Shown here in pieces: positions 45,088 through 52,708 of a stretch of DNA of 59,720 nucleotides; the stretch's first letter is position 1, and each line of letters starts with the position of its first letter. The notes beneath the pieces were generated by a model. It did not search any database and was not told the DNA's origin. It saw only the letters and a list, made by a program, of their open reading frames with translations. The DNA is taken from the NCBI RefSeq assembly GCF_014651235.1, contig NZ_BMWM01000009.1, positions 1-59,720 of the forward strand, given 5' to 3'. This DNA is from Leuconostoc lactis KCTC 3528 = DSM 20202. GTDB lineage: Bacteria > Bacillota > Bacilli > Lactobacillales > Lactobacillaceae. A program made the translations under genes and the position numbers.

Positions 45088-45938
45088 TGCGCCACCGCCA
45101 GCCATTGTTGAATATCGCGATAGGCCGTCACGACTTGTAAATTCGCCGTCATACCAAAATCAGGGGCCGAAACATCATGAATTTGACCTGTTTGCGTCGC
45201 TTTTAAATGCGCATAAGGCGCTTGCTGAAATATTTGACCAAAAATCTGCTTGACCTGGGTTGGCATCGCATGAGCCAGTCGTATCACAACAGCTGGATTT
45301 TCTTGGGCAATCGCTTGTGGATTTGGTGTGGTCAAAGATTGATTCACATCACCGCCAACGACTTCACCGCCGGCGCGTTTAACCAAATCACCGAGATAAC
45401 TGTGCGCATTTGCCACCAAGAAGCCACCGCCAGGCATCCCCACCAAAATTAAAACCTTCACGCGTTTTTTAAGCGTTTTTGGTGGTAATTTAAGTGATCT
45501 CAGTAACTTTTGGGCTGCTGCAACTTGATGATAAGTCATGCCAAGTTGTAAAATATTGCGCGTCAGCTGCTGGTAAGTTGTAAAATCAAGTGTCGTCATT
45601 TTAATCTGGCTGGCTTTTAGTTTTGTAGCATAATCCGCCGTTAAAGCCGCATCAACATACACGACACTGGGATGAACACGGAGAATTTGTTCAAAATTAA
45701 CACTCACATGGTTGCCGACTTTTGGCAACTGCACATAACGCGCTGGTAGCGGCTCTTGACTGGTCGGCACAGCTGCTAGCGGTACTCCTAACCGATCAAA
45801 AATCGCCACTTGTGCCATTGTTGTCGCAACCGGTCGGTTTGCTGGTTGCGCTTGCCGTTGTGCCACCGCGTAGCCAACACCACCGATTAGGAGCACTATC
45901 AAAATCACGCCACTAACAAACACCTGTTTTTTAGCCAT
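45081..45938 (-). CDS. IsdE-like heme/siderophore substrate-binding protein
   Basis: The 285-residue protein has the periplasmic-binding-protein-2 fold. Typical segments are FEQILRVHPSVVYVD, then a long connecting helix, LVKRAGGEVVGGDV and NPAVVIRLAHAMP. The N-terminus (about 8-27) is hydrophobic but has no lipobox Cys, so it is probably held by an uncleaved helix or secreted. Start ATG follows the NEAT gene stop by 1 nt, which implies coupling. The context with NEAT domains points to heme. Ligand residues cannot be assigned with certainty. Confidence 0.82.
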   Translation of the reverse strand: MAKKQVFVSGVILIVLLIGGVGYAVAQRQAQPANRPVATTMAQVAIFDRLGVPLAAVPTSQEPLPARYVQLPKVGNHVSVNFEQILRVHPSVVYVDAALTADYATKLKASQIKMTTLDFTTYQQLTRNILQLGMTYHQVAAAQKLLRSLKLPPKTLKKRVKVLILVGMPGGGFLVANAHSYLGDLVKRAGGEVVGGDVNQSLTTPNPQAIAQENPAVVIRLAHAMPTQVKQIFGQIFQQAPYAHLKATQTGQIHDVSAPDFGMTANLQVVTAYRDIQQWLAVAQC

Positions 45939-45939
45939 G

Positions 45940-46725
45940 TTAACCCACTTTCTGTCGTTTTTTGGTCCAAATCATATGACCAACGATACCCAGCCCACCC
46001 AACAAGACCCCTGCTAAGGCTGCCGGCCATAGCGGCGCTTGTTGATGCGTTGGTGTTGCTGCTTTGGTAACACTGGCAGCCTGCGAGGTTGCCATTTGGG
46101 TTGACGACGACGCAGCCGCCGGCGTTGGTTGATCGACGGCTGGTTGGACATTACTGCTACTGTTATCTGACGGCACCACTTGCTGCGACGATGCGGCTGC
46201 GGGTGTGTTAGATGGGTTATGCGTCTGGCTAGCTGATGCTGGCGCTGTTGGCTGAGCCTGCCCAGTTGTAGCGGCAGCCGTTTTTGGTTGCGCAACTGCT
46301 GGCAAATTTTTGGCGTCAAACTGCAAATTAAAATCATAAGTATGGTGATAATTTAAACTCGCAACGTCAACTTTCATCGTGCCACTTAAAAGCGCATTGG
46401 GATTTTTGACCAGAAAGCTAAACGTATAATAGTCGGTATTACCTTGTGTGCTCTGGGTGACCGTTGGTTTTTGTTGATTAATCGTCAAAATAGTCACTGG
46501 AAACCGGCCCAACTCGTGCTGCGTTGCAATGACAAGTTGCGCCCGATACTGGTCGCCAGCTGGCACTAAGTCACCAGGCGTCACAAAATAAGCACTGGCA
46601 TACGAGACGTCATGCGTCCCGTACTTCAAAACCTGGTAAGGCACTGCTTGGGCCTGCACACTAGTCATGTTAGCAGTCCCAACAATGGCGCCAACTAGAC
46701 ACCCAAAAATAATTTTTTTAAACAC
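45940..46725 (-). CDS. NEAT-domain surface protein with C-terminal membrane anchor
   Basis: NEAT domains bind and pass heme. The 261-residue protein has a signal peptide (about 1-27, ending VQAQA), one NEAT domain (about 28-140) with a DVSYASAYFVTPGD helix and the axial tyrosine strand YHHTYDFNLQF, then a Pro/Ala/Ser/Gln-rich stalk (about 145-228) and a transmembrane anchor with a KKRQK tail. No LPxTG was seen. The start is the GTG at 46725 with GGAGG 6 nt upstream; a TTG two codons earlier is too close to that site. It leads the NEAT-SBP-permease operon. Confidence 0.85.
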   Translation of the reverse strand: MFKKIIFGCLVGAIVGTANMTSVQAQAVPYQVLKYGTHDVSYASAYFVTPGDLVPAGDQYRAQLVIATQHELGRFPVTILTINQQKPTVTQSTQGNTDYYTFSFLVKNPNALLSGTMKVDVASLNYHHTYDFNLQFDAKNLPAVAQPKTAAATTGQAQPTAPASASQTHNPSNTPAAASSQQVVPSDNSSSNVQPAVDQPTPAAASSSTQMATSQAASVTKAATPTHQQAPLWPAALAGVLLGGLGIVGHMIWTKKRQKVG

Positions 46726-46841
46726 ACCCAACCTCCACCAAACGTTATTTCTTTCTCACCGTTGCCGTTTTCATCACGGCAACCCCTAAAAAGGCAATAG
46801 ATCCATTATATCGTTTTGACAAGTCAAAAAGTTTTATAATG

Positions 46842-46864
46842 TGATAAATTTATCAAATGATAAG
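46842..46864. promoter_or_regulatory. Candidate iron/heme-responsive operator (Fur-like half-sites)
   Basis: Three TGATAA half-sites lie at 8-bp spacing: TGATAA (46842-46847), TTATCA (46850-46855) and TGATAA (46858-46863). The first two make the perfect palindrome TGATAAATTTATCA. It lies in the 400-bp divergent region between the NEAT operon and the LRR-NEAT gene. Another inverted pair, TTTTGAC/GTCAAAA, is at 46814-46829. The pattern is Fur-like, but the regulator is not in the window. Confidence 0.5.
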
Positions 46865-47046
46865 ACGTGTGACCCATTGGCCCCGTAGCAACACGAGCAT
46901 TTTATTACAATTGACGTATTTCCAATAAAACTGGTCAAACACCTCATTATATGCCCTTTGATAAACGTGAAATACCTTGCTGGCTGGGGATTGTCGGCTA
47001 TTTTTCATGCGCTTGTAGTCCAGATATTATCACCCTTTGTATAAAA

Positions 47047-47075
47047 TTGTGAAATGAGAAGCAATGCGATACAAT
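47047..47075 (+). promoter_or_regulatory. Promoter of the LRR-NEAT gene
   Basis: TTGTGA (47047-47052) and TACAAT (47070-47075) are separated by 17 nt. Transcription would start near 47082, about 48 nt before the ATG. The remaining part of 46740-47129 holds the operator candidate and no gene. Confidence 0.6.
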
Positions 47076-47129
47076 AATGCCTTAGTCCCTTTGACAGTAG
47101 AATAGGAAAGAAAGATAGGATAATAGCTC

Positions 47130-49373
47130 ATGAGTCGAAAACACGTGACGGTTTTCTTGGCAACTGCCGCACTTGCAACAGTCGTTGTAACGTCACCCCA
47201 GAAAATTGCTGCCGCTGACGTTTCAGGTAGTGCACCAACCCTTGCGCAACCTGAACCAGATTTAGCAACTTGGTTGCCCGATAAAAATTTGCAAACCAAT
47301 TTGCAACAGCTACTCGGACCAGATGTCCCACTGACACAAGCCAATTTGGCCAAATTAACAACGGCTAATTTAACGTATAGCGATGTAACCAATTTAAAAG
47401 GGCTGGAATTCGCCAAAAATCTACAACAATTAGATTTGACCGGCAATTCCATCAGCGACCTAACACCACTGCAGCACTTAACGCAATTAACCGACCTGAG
47501 CTTACGGCTAAATAAAGCTGATCAACTCCCCGATTTAGCAAAATTAGGGCAAGTGCCCATCCAACAGCTAAACCTGGTTGGGGATGCTTATGGTGCAGCC
47601 CCACAGCAACTGGCCGGTTTATCGCAACTGACACAACTACAATCGCTTAAGTTAGTCAACAGCAAGCTCACCACGCTACCACCACTGGCGCCAACTGCTC
47701 CCCTCACTACGCTTGATTTATCCGGAAACAAACTCACAGATGTGAACGGACTCGCAAACTTTCCGTTGCTGACGACATTAAGCCTTGGCAGTAACCAAAT
47801 CGCAGATTGGCGCCCTGTTGCAAATCTCAGCCACCTCACCAGCCTCACAACTGGGAATAATCCACAAACAAACATTAGTGTGTTACAGCGTTTAACCCAA
47901 CTCAAAAAACTAAATCTCTCACAATTAGGCATGACTAACCAAGATTTGAAACTCGTGACGAACATGACAAGCCTGCAAGATTTGGCGATTGATTTCAACG
48001 GCACCATTTCTGATTTGTCACCGTTGGCTGGTTTAAAACAATTAACCGATCTTGATTTCAGTAAAGATGCCGTTAGCGATTTATCACCGCTAGCTGGGCT
48101 GACTCAGTTGGCGAATTTATCTTTATCCAATAACCAAGTCACGGATTTGGCGCCCTTGGCAAATCTCACCCAACTCGAAAATTTAACTATTTTACGTAAC
48201 CAAGTACGGGATTTGAGTCCACTAAAAATGCTCAATAAGCTGACCTACCTCAACGCTAAATTCCAATTTGTCACCATGCCAACGTTGCCCATCCCCAGTG
48301 ATGCCGCTCAATTTAACACGCGTCTCTCGGCTAAAGCCATTGATGGTACCGTGATCCCGCTAACGTATCAAAGCGGGCTAAATGCCACTGTCAATCTTGA
48401 CCAAATTAACTATTCAGGTCTGACTGCCGATGGGCAAACTAGCTTCTCATGGGACAATGCAGCTGGGGCTAACAAACTCAGTAGTCGATTTAGCGGGTCC
48501 CTCATCCAACCAATTAAATTGGTGCAGACTGTCGTCACTCCCACCCCAACACCTGATGTTGTACCAGAACCAGTGACATTGTCCGTTATGAAAGGCGACA
48601 ATCAGAACTTAACCTCCGTGGCAAGCAATTACATTTTACCAACAGCGACGTTAACCCGACACGCGGATGGCTCAGGTAGCTTGACTTTCACCGCGAATGT
48701 CCCCGCTAACTACGGTAAAGACAGTATTGCCTTTACGCAGGCCACTCAAGTTTCTGCTGACCTGGTTGGAAGTGCCTATATTCTCACCTATACGTTGCCA
48801 CTTTCAGCAGCCGAATTAGCCCAACCCGCTATTTTGGAAGATATGCAAGTAGCCATTGATTTGCCTGGTTTTGACTATCATCATGCTTATCAAGTCTATT
48901 TCAAATTATCACAAGATCCCAATGCTGCGCCGACATCACCTGCGCCAATCTTTGAGATCCCGCAGACAACACCTGATCTGCAACTAGAACCTGATCAGGT
49001 GTTTGATCAGGCGGCTACACCCCTATTGGCTCACAACCAACCAAGCGCATTGCAACCACTGTTACCAGTATTATCAGCGCAACCTCAGGCCACCAAAAGC
49101 CTGATGGCACAACTTGTAACCACTGCAAAACAGCCGCTGTCACCAGTAGCGGCTGCAACTGTGCCAACATCACCCAAATCGACCCCGGCGCCGGCTACGC
49201 CCGCTAAAAAAGCGCCTGTGTCTCATGCAACTAAGCCGCAAAAAGTTGCGACGACACACCCCAACCCCGCCCCGAAAAAAATAACCCAACACCACGGTGC
49301 TCAAATTGCCATTTTCACGGTTTCACTACTTAGTGTCCTTGGGCTTTATAGCTTCCGTGTCTTGCGAAAATAA
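47130..49373 (+). CDS. LRR and NEAT domain surface protein
   Basis: This 747-residue surface protein has a signal peptide (about 1-28, ending IAAAD). A leader module comes next, then roughly 13 leucine-rich repeats of 20-22 residues (about 85-395, internalin-like, e.g. LTQLANLSLSNNQVTDLAPLA). A small beta-domain follows (about 395-465). The NEAT domain (about 475-605) has SVASNYILPTATL and the heme-tyrosine strand YHHAYQVYFKL. A Pro/Ala/Thr/Gln-rich stalk and a final transmembrane helix (about 722-742) with RVLRK end it; no LPxTG. It could capture heme and bind host or matrix. It diverges from the NEAT-SBP-permease operon. Confidence 0.85.
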   Translation: MSRKHVTVFLATAALATVVVTSPQKIAAADVSGSAPTLAQPEPDLATWLPDKNLQTNLQQLLGPDVPLTQANLAKLTTANLTYSDVTNLKGLEFAKNLQQLDLTGNSISDLTPLQHLTQLTDLSLRLNKADQLPDLAKLGQVPIQQLNLVGDAYGAAPQQLAGLSQLTQLQSLKLVNSKLTTLPPLAPTAPLTTLDLSGNKLTDVNGLANFPLLTTLSLGSNQIADWRPVANLSHLTSLTTGNNPQTNISVLQRLTQLKKLNLSQLGMTNQDLKLVTNMTSLQDLAIDFNGTISDLSPLAGLKQLTDLDFSKDAVSDLSPLAGLTQLANLSLSNNQVTDLAPLANLTQLENLTILRNQVRDLSPLKMLNKLTYLNAKFQFVTMPTLPIPSDAAQFNTRLSAKAIDGTVIPLTYQSGLNATVNLDQINYSGLTADGQTSFSWDNAAGANKLSSRFSGSLIQPIKLVQTVVTPTPTPDVVPEPVTLSVMKGDNQNLTSVASNYILPTATLTRHADGSGSLTFTANVPANYGKDSIAFTQATQVSADLVGSAYILTYTLPLSAAELAQPAILEDMQVAIDLPGFDYHHAYQVYFKLSQDPNAAPTSPAPIFEIPQTTPDLQLEPDQVFDQAATPLLAHNQPSALQPLLPVLSAQPQATKSLMAQLVTTAKQPLSPVAAATVPTSPKSTPAPATPAKKAPVSHATKPQKVATTHPNPAPKKITQHHGAQIAIFTVSLLSVLGLYSFRVLRK

Positions 49374-49380
49374 GCCATTA

Positions 49381-49419
49381 AAAAAAGCCGCTGTTTTGAT
49401 TTAAAACAGCGGCTTTTTT
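49381..49419. terminator. Terminator after the LRR-NEAT gene
   Basis: A 17-bp perfect stem (49381-49397 with 49403-49419), 5-nt loop, flanked by A and T runs. Serves the plus strand; could also act on the minus strand. Confidence 0.92.
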
Positions 49420-49426
49420 GGCCAAC

Positions 49427-49458
49427 AAAAAACGCGGCACAGCATTGTGTCGCGTTTA
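49427..49458 (-). terminator. ackA: Terminator after ackA
   Basis: A 12-bp stem (49430-49441 with 49446-49457, one G-T wobble) with a 4-nt loop, followed by a T run on the minus strand. It sits 8 nt after the ackA stop. Confidence 0.85.
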
Positions 49459-49465
49459 AATTGTA

Positions 49466-50713
49466 TTAACGCAATGATTCAACGTCGCGGGCAATCATCA
49501 ATTCTTCGTTTGTTGGAATCAACAAACCAGTTACTGATGAATCAGGTGTTGTCAAAACAGTTTCCTTACCACGCACATTGTTGGCTTCGGCATCCAACTT
49601 CACACCGGCAAATGACAAGGCTTCAAGGACCTTCGCACGTGTCACGGCATCGTTTTCACCAATACCAGCAGTAAAGATGACGGCATCAACACGACCAAGT
49701 TCCGCAAAGTATTGACCAGCGTAACGAATGACACGGTCATAGAACATATCAAGTGCCAACTTAGCGTGTGGGTGTGTTTCTTGGACTTCTTCCAAATCAC
49801 GCATGTCGTTTGAAATTGTTGAAATACCCAACAAACCTGACTTCTTGTTCAAGATTGACAACATTTCTTCGTTTGTCAAACCTTCACGTTCTTGAATATA
49901 GTAAATCAATGATGGGTCAACATCACCTGAACGTGTCGCCATTGTCAAACCAGCCAATGGTGTGAAGCCCATTGATGTGTCGTATGACTTACCGTTCTTA
50001 ATCGCTGTAACTGATGCACCAGCACCCAAGTGGAATGAAATTGCGTTGAATTGATCCAATGGAATACCAAGCTTTTCAGCCGCACGTTCTGTCACGTAAC
50101 GGTGTGACGTACCATGGGCACCATACTTACGCGCACCGTAGCGAGCATAATATTCGTAAGGAATGCTGTAAAGATAGTTCTTTTCTGGCATTGTTTGGTG
50201 GAATGATGTATCAAACACCGCCACTGACAAAGCATCTGGCAACAACTTTTGGAAGGCACGGATACCCATGGCGTTGGCTGGGTTGTGCAATGGGGCATAA
50301 TCACCCAAACGATCAATCTTAGCAAGCACTTCGTCAGTAACAACAACAGAGTGGTTAAACCATTCACCACCGGCTACGACACGGTGACCAACACCAGTGA
50401 TTTCGTTAAAGTCCTTCACGATGCCAAGATCTGTCATCTTTTGCAATAGCACGTCAATTGCTTGTTCATGATCCTTAATGGCCATTTCATGTTCAAACTT
50501 CTTGCCGCCGTTTTTAGTTAATGTGATATGCCCTTCTTCGGCACCGATCAAACGCTTTGGTTCGATATTATTACCGTACTTGATTGAAATTTCAGCATTA
50601 TCTGAACCAATACGTTCAATAATACCTTGCATCAATACCTTTTCCTCAGGCATTTCCAACAATTGGAATTTAAGTGATGAGCTACCAGCGTTAACCGCCA
50701 TTACTTTTGACAT
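49466..50713 (-). CDS. ackA: Acetate kinase
   Basis: AckA makes ATP and acetate from acetyl phosphate. The 415-residue protein has the ASKHA start VMAVNAGSSSLKFQLLE, GVGHRVVAGGEWF, the catalytic-loop VFDTSFHQTMP, HGTSHRYV and SMGFTPLAGLTMATRSGDVDP, and the adenosine motif FTAGIGEND. HLGAGAS replaces the more usual HLGNGAS, a small change. It links phosphoketolase and pyruvate oxidase to energy gain. A palindrome lies upstream in the promoter zone. Confidence 0.97.
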   Translation of the reverse strand: MSKVMAVNAGSSSLKFQLLEMPEEKVLMQGIIERIGSDNAEISIKYGNNIEPKRLIGAEEGHITLTKNGGKKFEHEMAIKDHEQAIDVLLQKMTDLGIVKDFNEITGVGHRVVAGGEWFNHSVVVTDEVLAKIDRLGDYAPLHNPANAMGIRAFQKLLPDALSVAVFDTSFHQTMPEKNYLYSIPYEYYARYGARKYGAHGTSHRYVTERAAEKLGIPLDQFNAISFHLGAGASVTAIKNGKSYDTSMGFTPLAGLTMATRSGDVDPSLIYYIQEREGLTNEEMLSILNKKSGLLGISTISNDMRDLEEVQETHPHAKLALDMFYDRVIRYAGQYFAELGRVDAVIFTAGIGENDAVTRAKVLEALSFAGVKLDAEANNVRGKETVLTTPDSSVTGLLIPTNEELMIARDVESLR

Positions 50714-50743
50714 CGTGTTTACCTTTTAACCTTTAAATGTATT

Positions 50744-50762
50744 CATAACAGTTCCTGTTATG
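50744..50762. promoter_or_regulatory. Palindrome in the ackA promoter region
   Basis: CATAACAG (50744-50751) and CTGTTATG (50755-50762) are perfect inverted arms with a TTC centre. It lies 31-49 nt upstream of the ackA ATG. A loose TTGAAT/TGTTAT promoter pair on the minus strand overlaps it. It looks like a repressor operator; the cognate factor is unknown. Confidence 0.45.
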
Positions 50763-50868
50763 TCATAATTCAATTGTAACATTTTTTACGGGTAAAGGTC
50801 ACGTTGATCTAGCGCGAAATATGTTACAATATTTATACATGAATAACAATCGCTTGAGTAGGTAAAAC

Positions 50869-51771
50869 ATGATAAAAAAATGGTTATTAAGCAATCTCAT
50901 CGGCGTGAGTATTAGCGTCTTCGTCTTAATGACAACTTTTGGATTAGTTTACTCGCTCGCCAATAAAGACAAAATCTCAACCGGGCCAGACAACGTGCAA
51001 TTGCGTTCGGGGCCTGGCTTACAGTACCGATCACTGGCGACCTTAAAACGTGGCTCCGACTTAATTGTCTTAAAAGATGATCAAGGTTGGTATCAAGTAC
51101 GGCGCGCTGATAATGAAAAAGTTGGTTGGGTGGCGAGTTGGGTGGCTAAATCGCATACCTTACGGCACGCCACACCGATAAGTGAAGCCACGATTGTTTT
51201 AGATCCTGGGCATGGTGGTAACCCAAACAAGCGTTATAATGGTTTGTCTGGTGACAATGGCTCATCATCAGCCGATGGTAAGTATCACGAAAAGACGTAT
51301 ACCTTACGTACAGCACGTCAAGTACGTGATGCGTTGGCCCCAACGGGTGCGCGTGTCTTAATGACGCGTGATTCCGATGTGCTAGTCCCCTTATTGGACA
51401 TTCCAAAGCTCGCGACCAAGTACCATGCTGATGCGCAAATCTCCTTTCACTTCGATCACGCTGGGGATGAGAATAGCGCAACTGATGCCACCGGTATTAC
51501 CCAATACTATTATCAAGAAAATGGCCAAGCCCTGACCTCAGCACTGCATAACGCTTTAAATAGCTTACCCATGACTGATCGCGGGATGGACACCGCCAAA
51601 TATGTGGTCTTAAATCGTGCTTCGCAGCCAGCCACATTACTTGAATTAGGTTACATCAACAATCCCTCGGATTTCAAAAAGATTCAATCAACACGTTACC
51701 AAAAACAAATTGCCAATGCGATTACCAAGGGACTCACAACGTATTTTGACAATGAAGCAGGAAAGAAATAA
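50869..51771 (+). CDS. N-acetylmuramoyl-L-alanine amidase with SH3b domain
   Basis: The enzyme cleaves the amide between MurNAc and the stem peptide. The 300-residue protein has an N-terminal helix (about 9-30), an SH3b cell-wall-binding domain (about 40-100: NVQLRSGPGLQYRSLATLKRG), and an Amidase_3 catalytic domain (about 108-295). That domain has LDPGHGG, the zinc Glu near HEKTYTLRTA, SFHFDHA and the catalytic Glu in LLELGYINN. The 99-codon gene that follows overlaps the stop by one base. Likely role: daughter-cell separation or wall turnover. Confidence 0.93.
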   Translation: MIKKWLLSNLIGVSISVFVLMTTFGLVYSLANKDKISTGPDNVQLRSGPGLQYRSLATLKRGSDLIVLKDDQGWYQVRRADNEKVGWVASWVAKSHTLRHATPISEATIVLDPGHGGNPNKRYNGLSGDNGSSSADGKYHEKTYTLRTARQVRDALAPTGARVLMTRDSDVLVPLLDIPKLATKYHADAQISFHFDHAGDENSATDATGITQYYYQENGQALTSALHNALNSLPMTDRGMDTAKYVVLNRASQPATLLELGYINNPSDFKKIQSTRYQKQIANAITKGLTTYFDNEAGKK

Positions 51772-52070
51772 TGGCATTTTTTAAAAAGACAAAACAAGCA
51801 TTAAGCGCAAATATTGCGAACCAAACAACAGAACAAGTCGAAGAACATTTAGACGGGATGATTGTCCAGCCCTTTGCTTACCGGAAATTATTAATTATTT
51901 ACCGGATTGAACAATATCCAAGTACGAATAATCACATTGATAACAAAATTTTGACCTTTGAAACCAAAGAACCTTTGTCAGAACGCCGTTATCATGAAAT
52001 TATTAACCGGTTAAAAAATGACGAGAGTGATCGCATTTCAATCGTCAATATTTTACCCCTCGTCGACTAA
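51771..52070 (+). CDS. Small protein of unknown function, coupled to the amidase
   Basis: A 99-residue protein whose ATG overlaps the amidase stop codon (TAATG), so translation is coupled. It has no signal peptide, no Cys, and a mixed alpha/beta look, with a basic head (FFKKTKQALSANIANQ) and strands such as YRKLLIIYRIEQY and SIVNILPLVD. I do not recognise the family with certainty; a DUF1827-like protein of lactic acid bacteria is one possibility. It is followed by a bidirectional terminator. Confidence 0.75.
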   Translation: MAFFKKTKQALSANIANQTTEQVEEHLDGMIVQPFAYRKLLIIYRIEQYPSTNNHIDNKILTFETKEPLSERRYHEIINRLKNDESDRISIVNILPLVD

Positions 52071-52080
52071 AACGTCACAC

Positions 52081-52117
52081 AAAAACCACGCTAACCTATT
52101 TCAGCGTGGTTTTTTTA
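52081..52117. terminator. Bidirectional terminator between the small gene and fthC
   Basis: AAAAACCACGCT (52081-52092) pairs with AGCGTGGTTTTT (52103-52114). A and T runs on both sides serve both strands. Confidence 0.92.
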
Positions 52118-52127
52118 TGTGTTTAAA

Positions 52128-52661
52128 TTAACGTGTCAACACTTGGTCGATAACTTGATCATGGGGTTCTAATGGCAACGTCTCAAGTAATTGCGGGGTT
52201 AAGGCCAGCGCAATGGTTTGGCCCGTATAAGTCGACAAAAACCGATCGTAATAACCAGCGCCAAAACCTAAACGCCCCCCTTGTTTCGTGTAAGCTAAGC
52301 CAGGGACAATCACCAGATCAATGTTTTCTGGTGGATACACTGTGTCTTCCTCTGGTTCTTGAATGTTTAACGCGCCTGCCGTAAATGCCGTTTGCGGCGT
52401 AATCGCAACAAACTGCATCTGTTTCGCCACAATCTTTGGTACCACAACTTGTTTCCCATTGGCCCAAGCATGGGCAATAATTGGCTGTGTGTTCAGTTCC
52501 ATAGGTGTACTGAGTACCACGGCAATGGTTTTTGCTGCGGCCCATTGCGCCGTATTAAATAGTTTAGCCCGTAACGCAGTCTCTTCAGTTAAACGGTCCG
52601 GTCCTTGATATGCTTGCAGTTTTTGCTTTTGTACTTGTCGCAAATCACGTTTTGTATGCAT
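52128..52661 (-). CDS. 5-formyltetrahydrofolate cyclo-ligase
   Basis: The enzyme recycles 5-formyl-THF to 5,10-methenyl-THF with ATP. The 177-residue protein has the N-terminal basic block KRDLRQVQKQKL and the C-terminal signature GGRLGFGAGYYDRFL. The start is the ATG at 52661, with GGAGGCGATAAGAAG upstream. It is downstream of glyA, separated by a palindromic terminator whose T run adjoins this gene's Shine-Dalgarno. SHMT can form 5-formyl-THF as a side product, so the pairing with glyA makes sense. Confidence 0.94.
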   Translation of the reverse strand: MHTKRDLRQVQKQKLQAYQGPDRLTEETALRAKLFNTAQWAAAKTIAVVLSTPMELNTQPIIAHAWANGKQVVVPKIVAKQMQFVAITPQTAFTAGALNIQEPEEDTVYPPENIDLVIVPGLAYTKQGGRLGFGAGYYDRFLSTYTGQTIALALTPQLLETLPLEPHDQVIDQVLTR

Positions 52662-52680
52662 CTTCTTATCGCCTCCAATA

Positions 52681-52704
52681 AAAAAAGTCGGCCTAGGCCG
52701 ACTT
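52681..52704 (-). terminator. glyA: Palindromic terminator between glyA and fthC
   Basis: A 20-bp perfect palindrome AAGTCGGCCTAGGCCGACTT (52685-52704) lies 5 nt after the glyA stop. Seven T follow on the minus strand. The Shine-Dalgarno of the next gene begins a few bases later. Confidence 0.88.
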
Positions 52705-52708
52705 GCCA

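Noticed and set aside
45087-45200. Frameshift hiding the missing N-terminus of the FecCD permease
   Set aside because: The upstream bases code for a complete binding-protein C-terminus in the other frame, so a simple frameshift does not explain the missing helix.
47588-48007. 139-residue open frame on the minus strand
   Set aside because: It is antisense to the leucine-rich repeats, which produce repeated-looking frames on the other strand.
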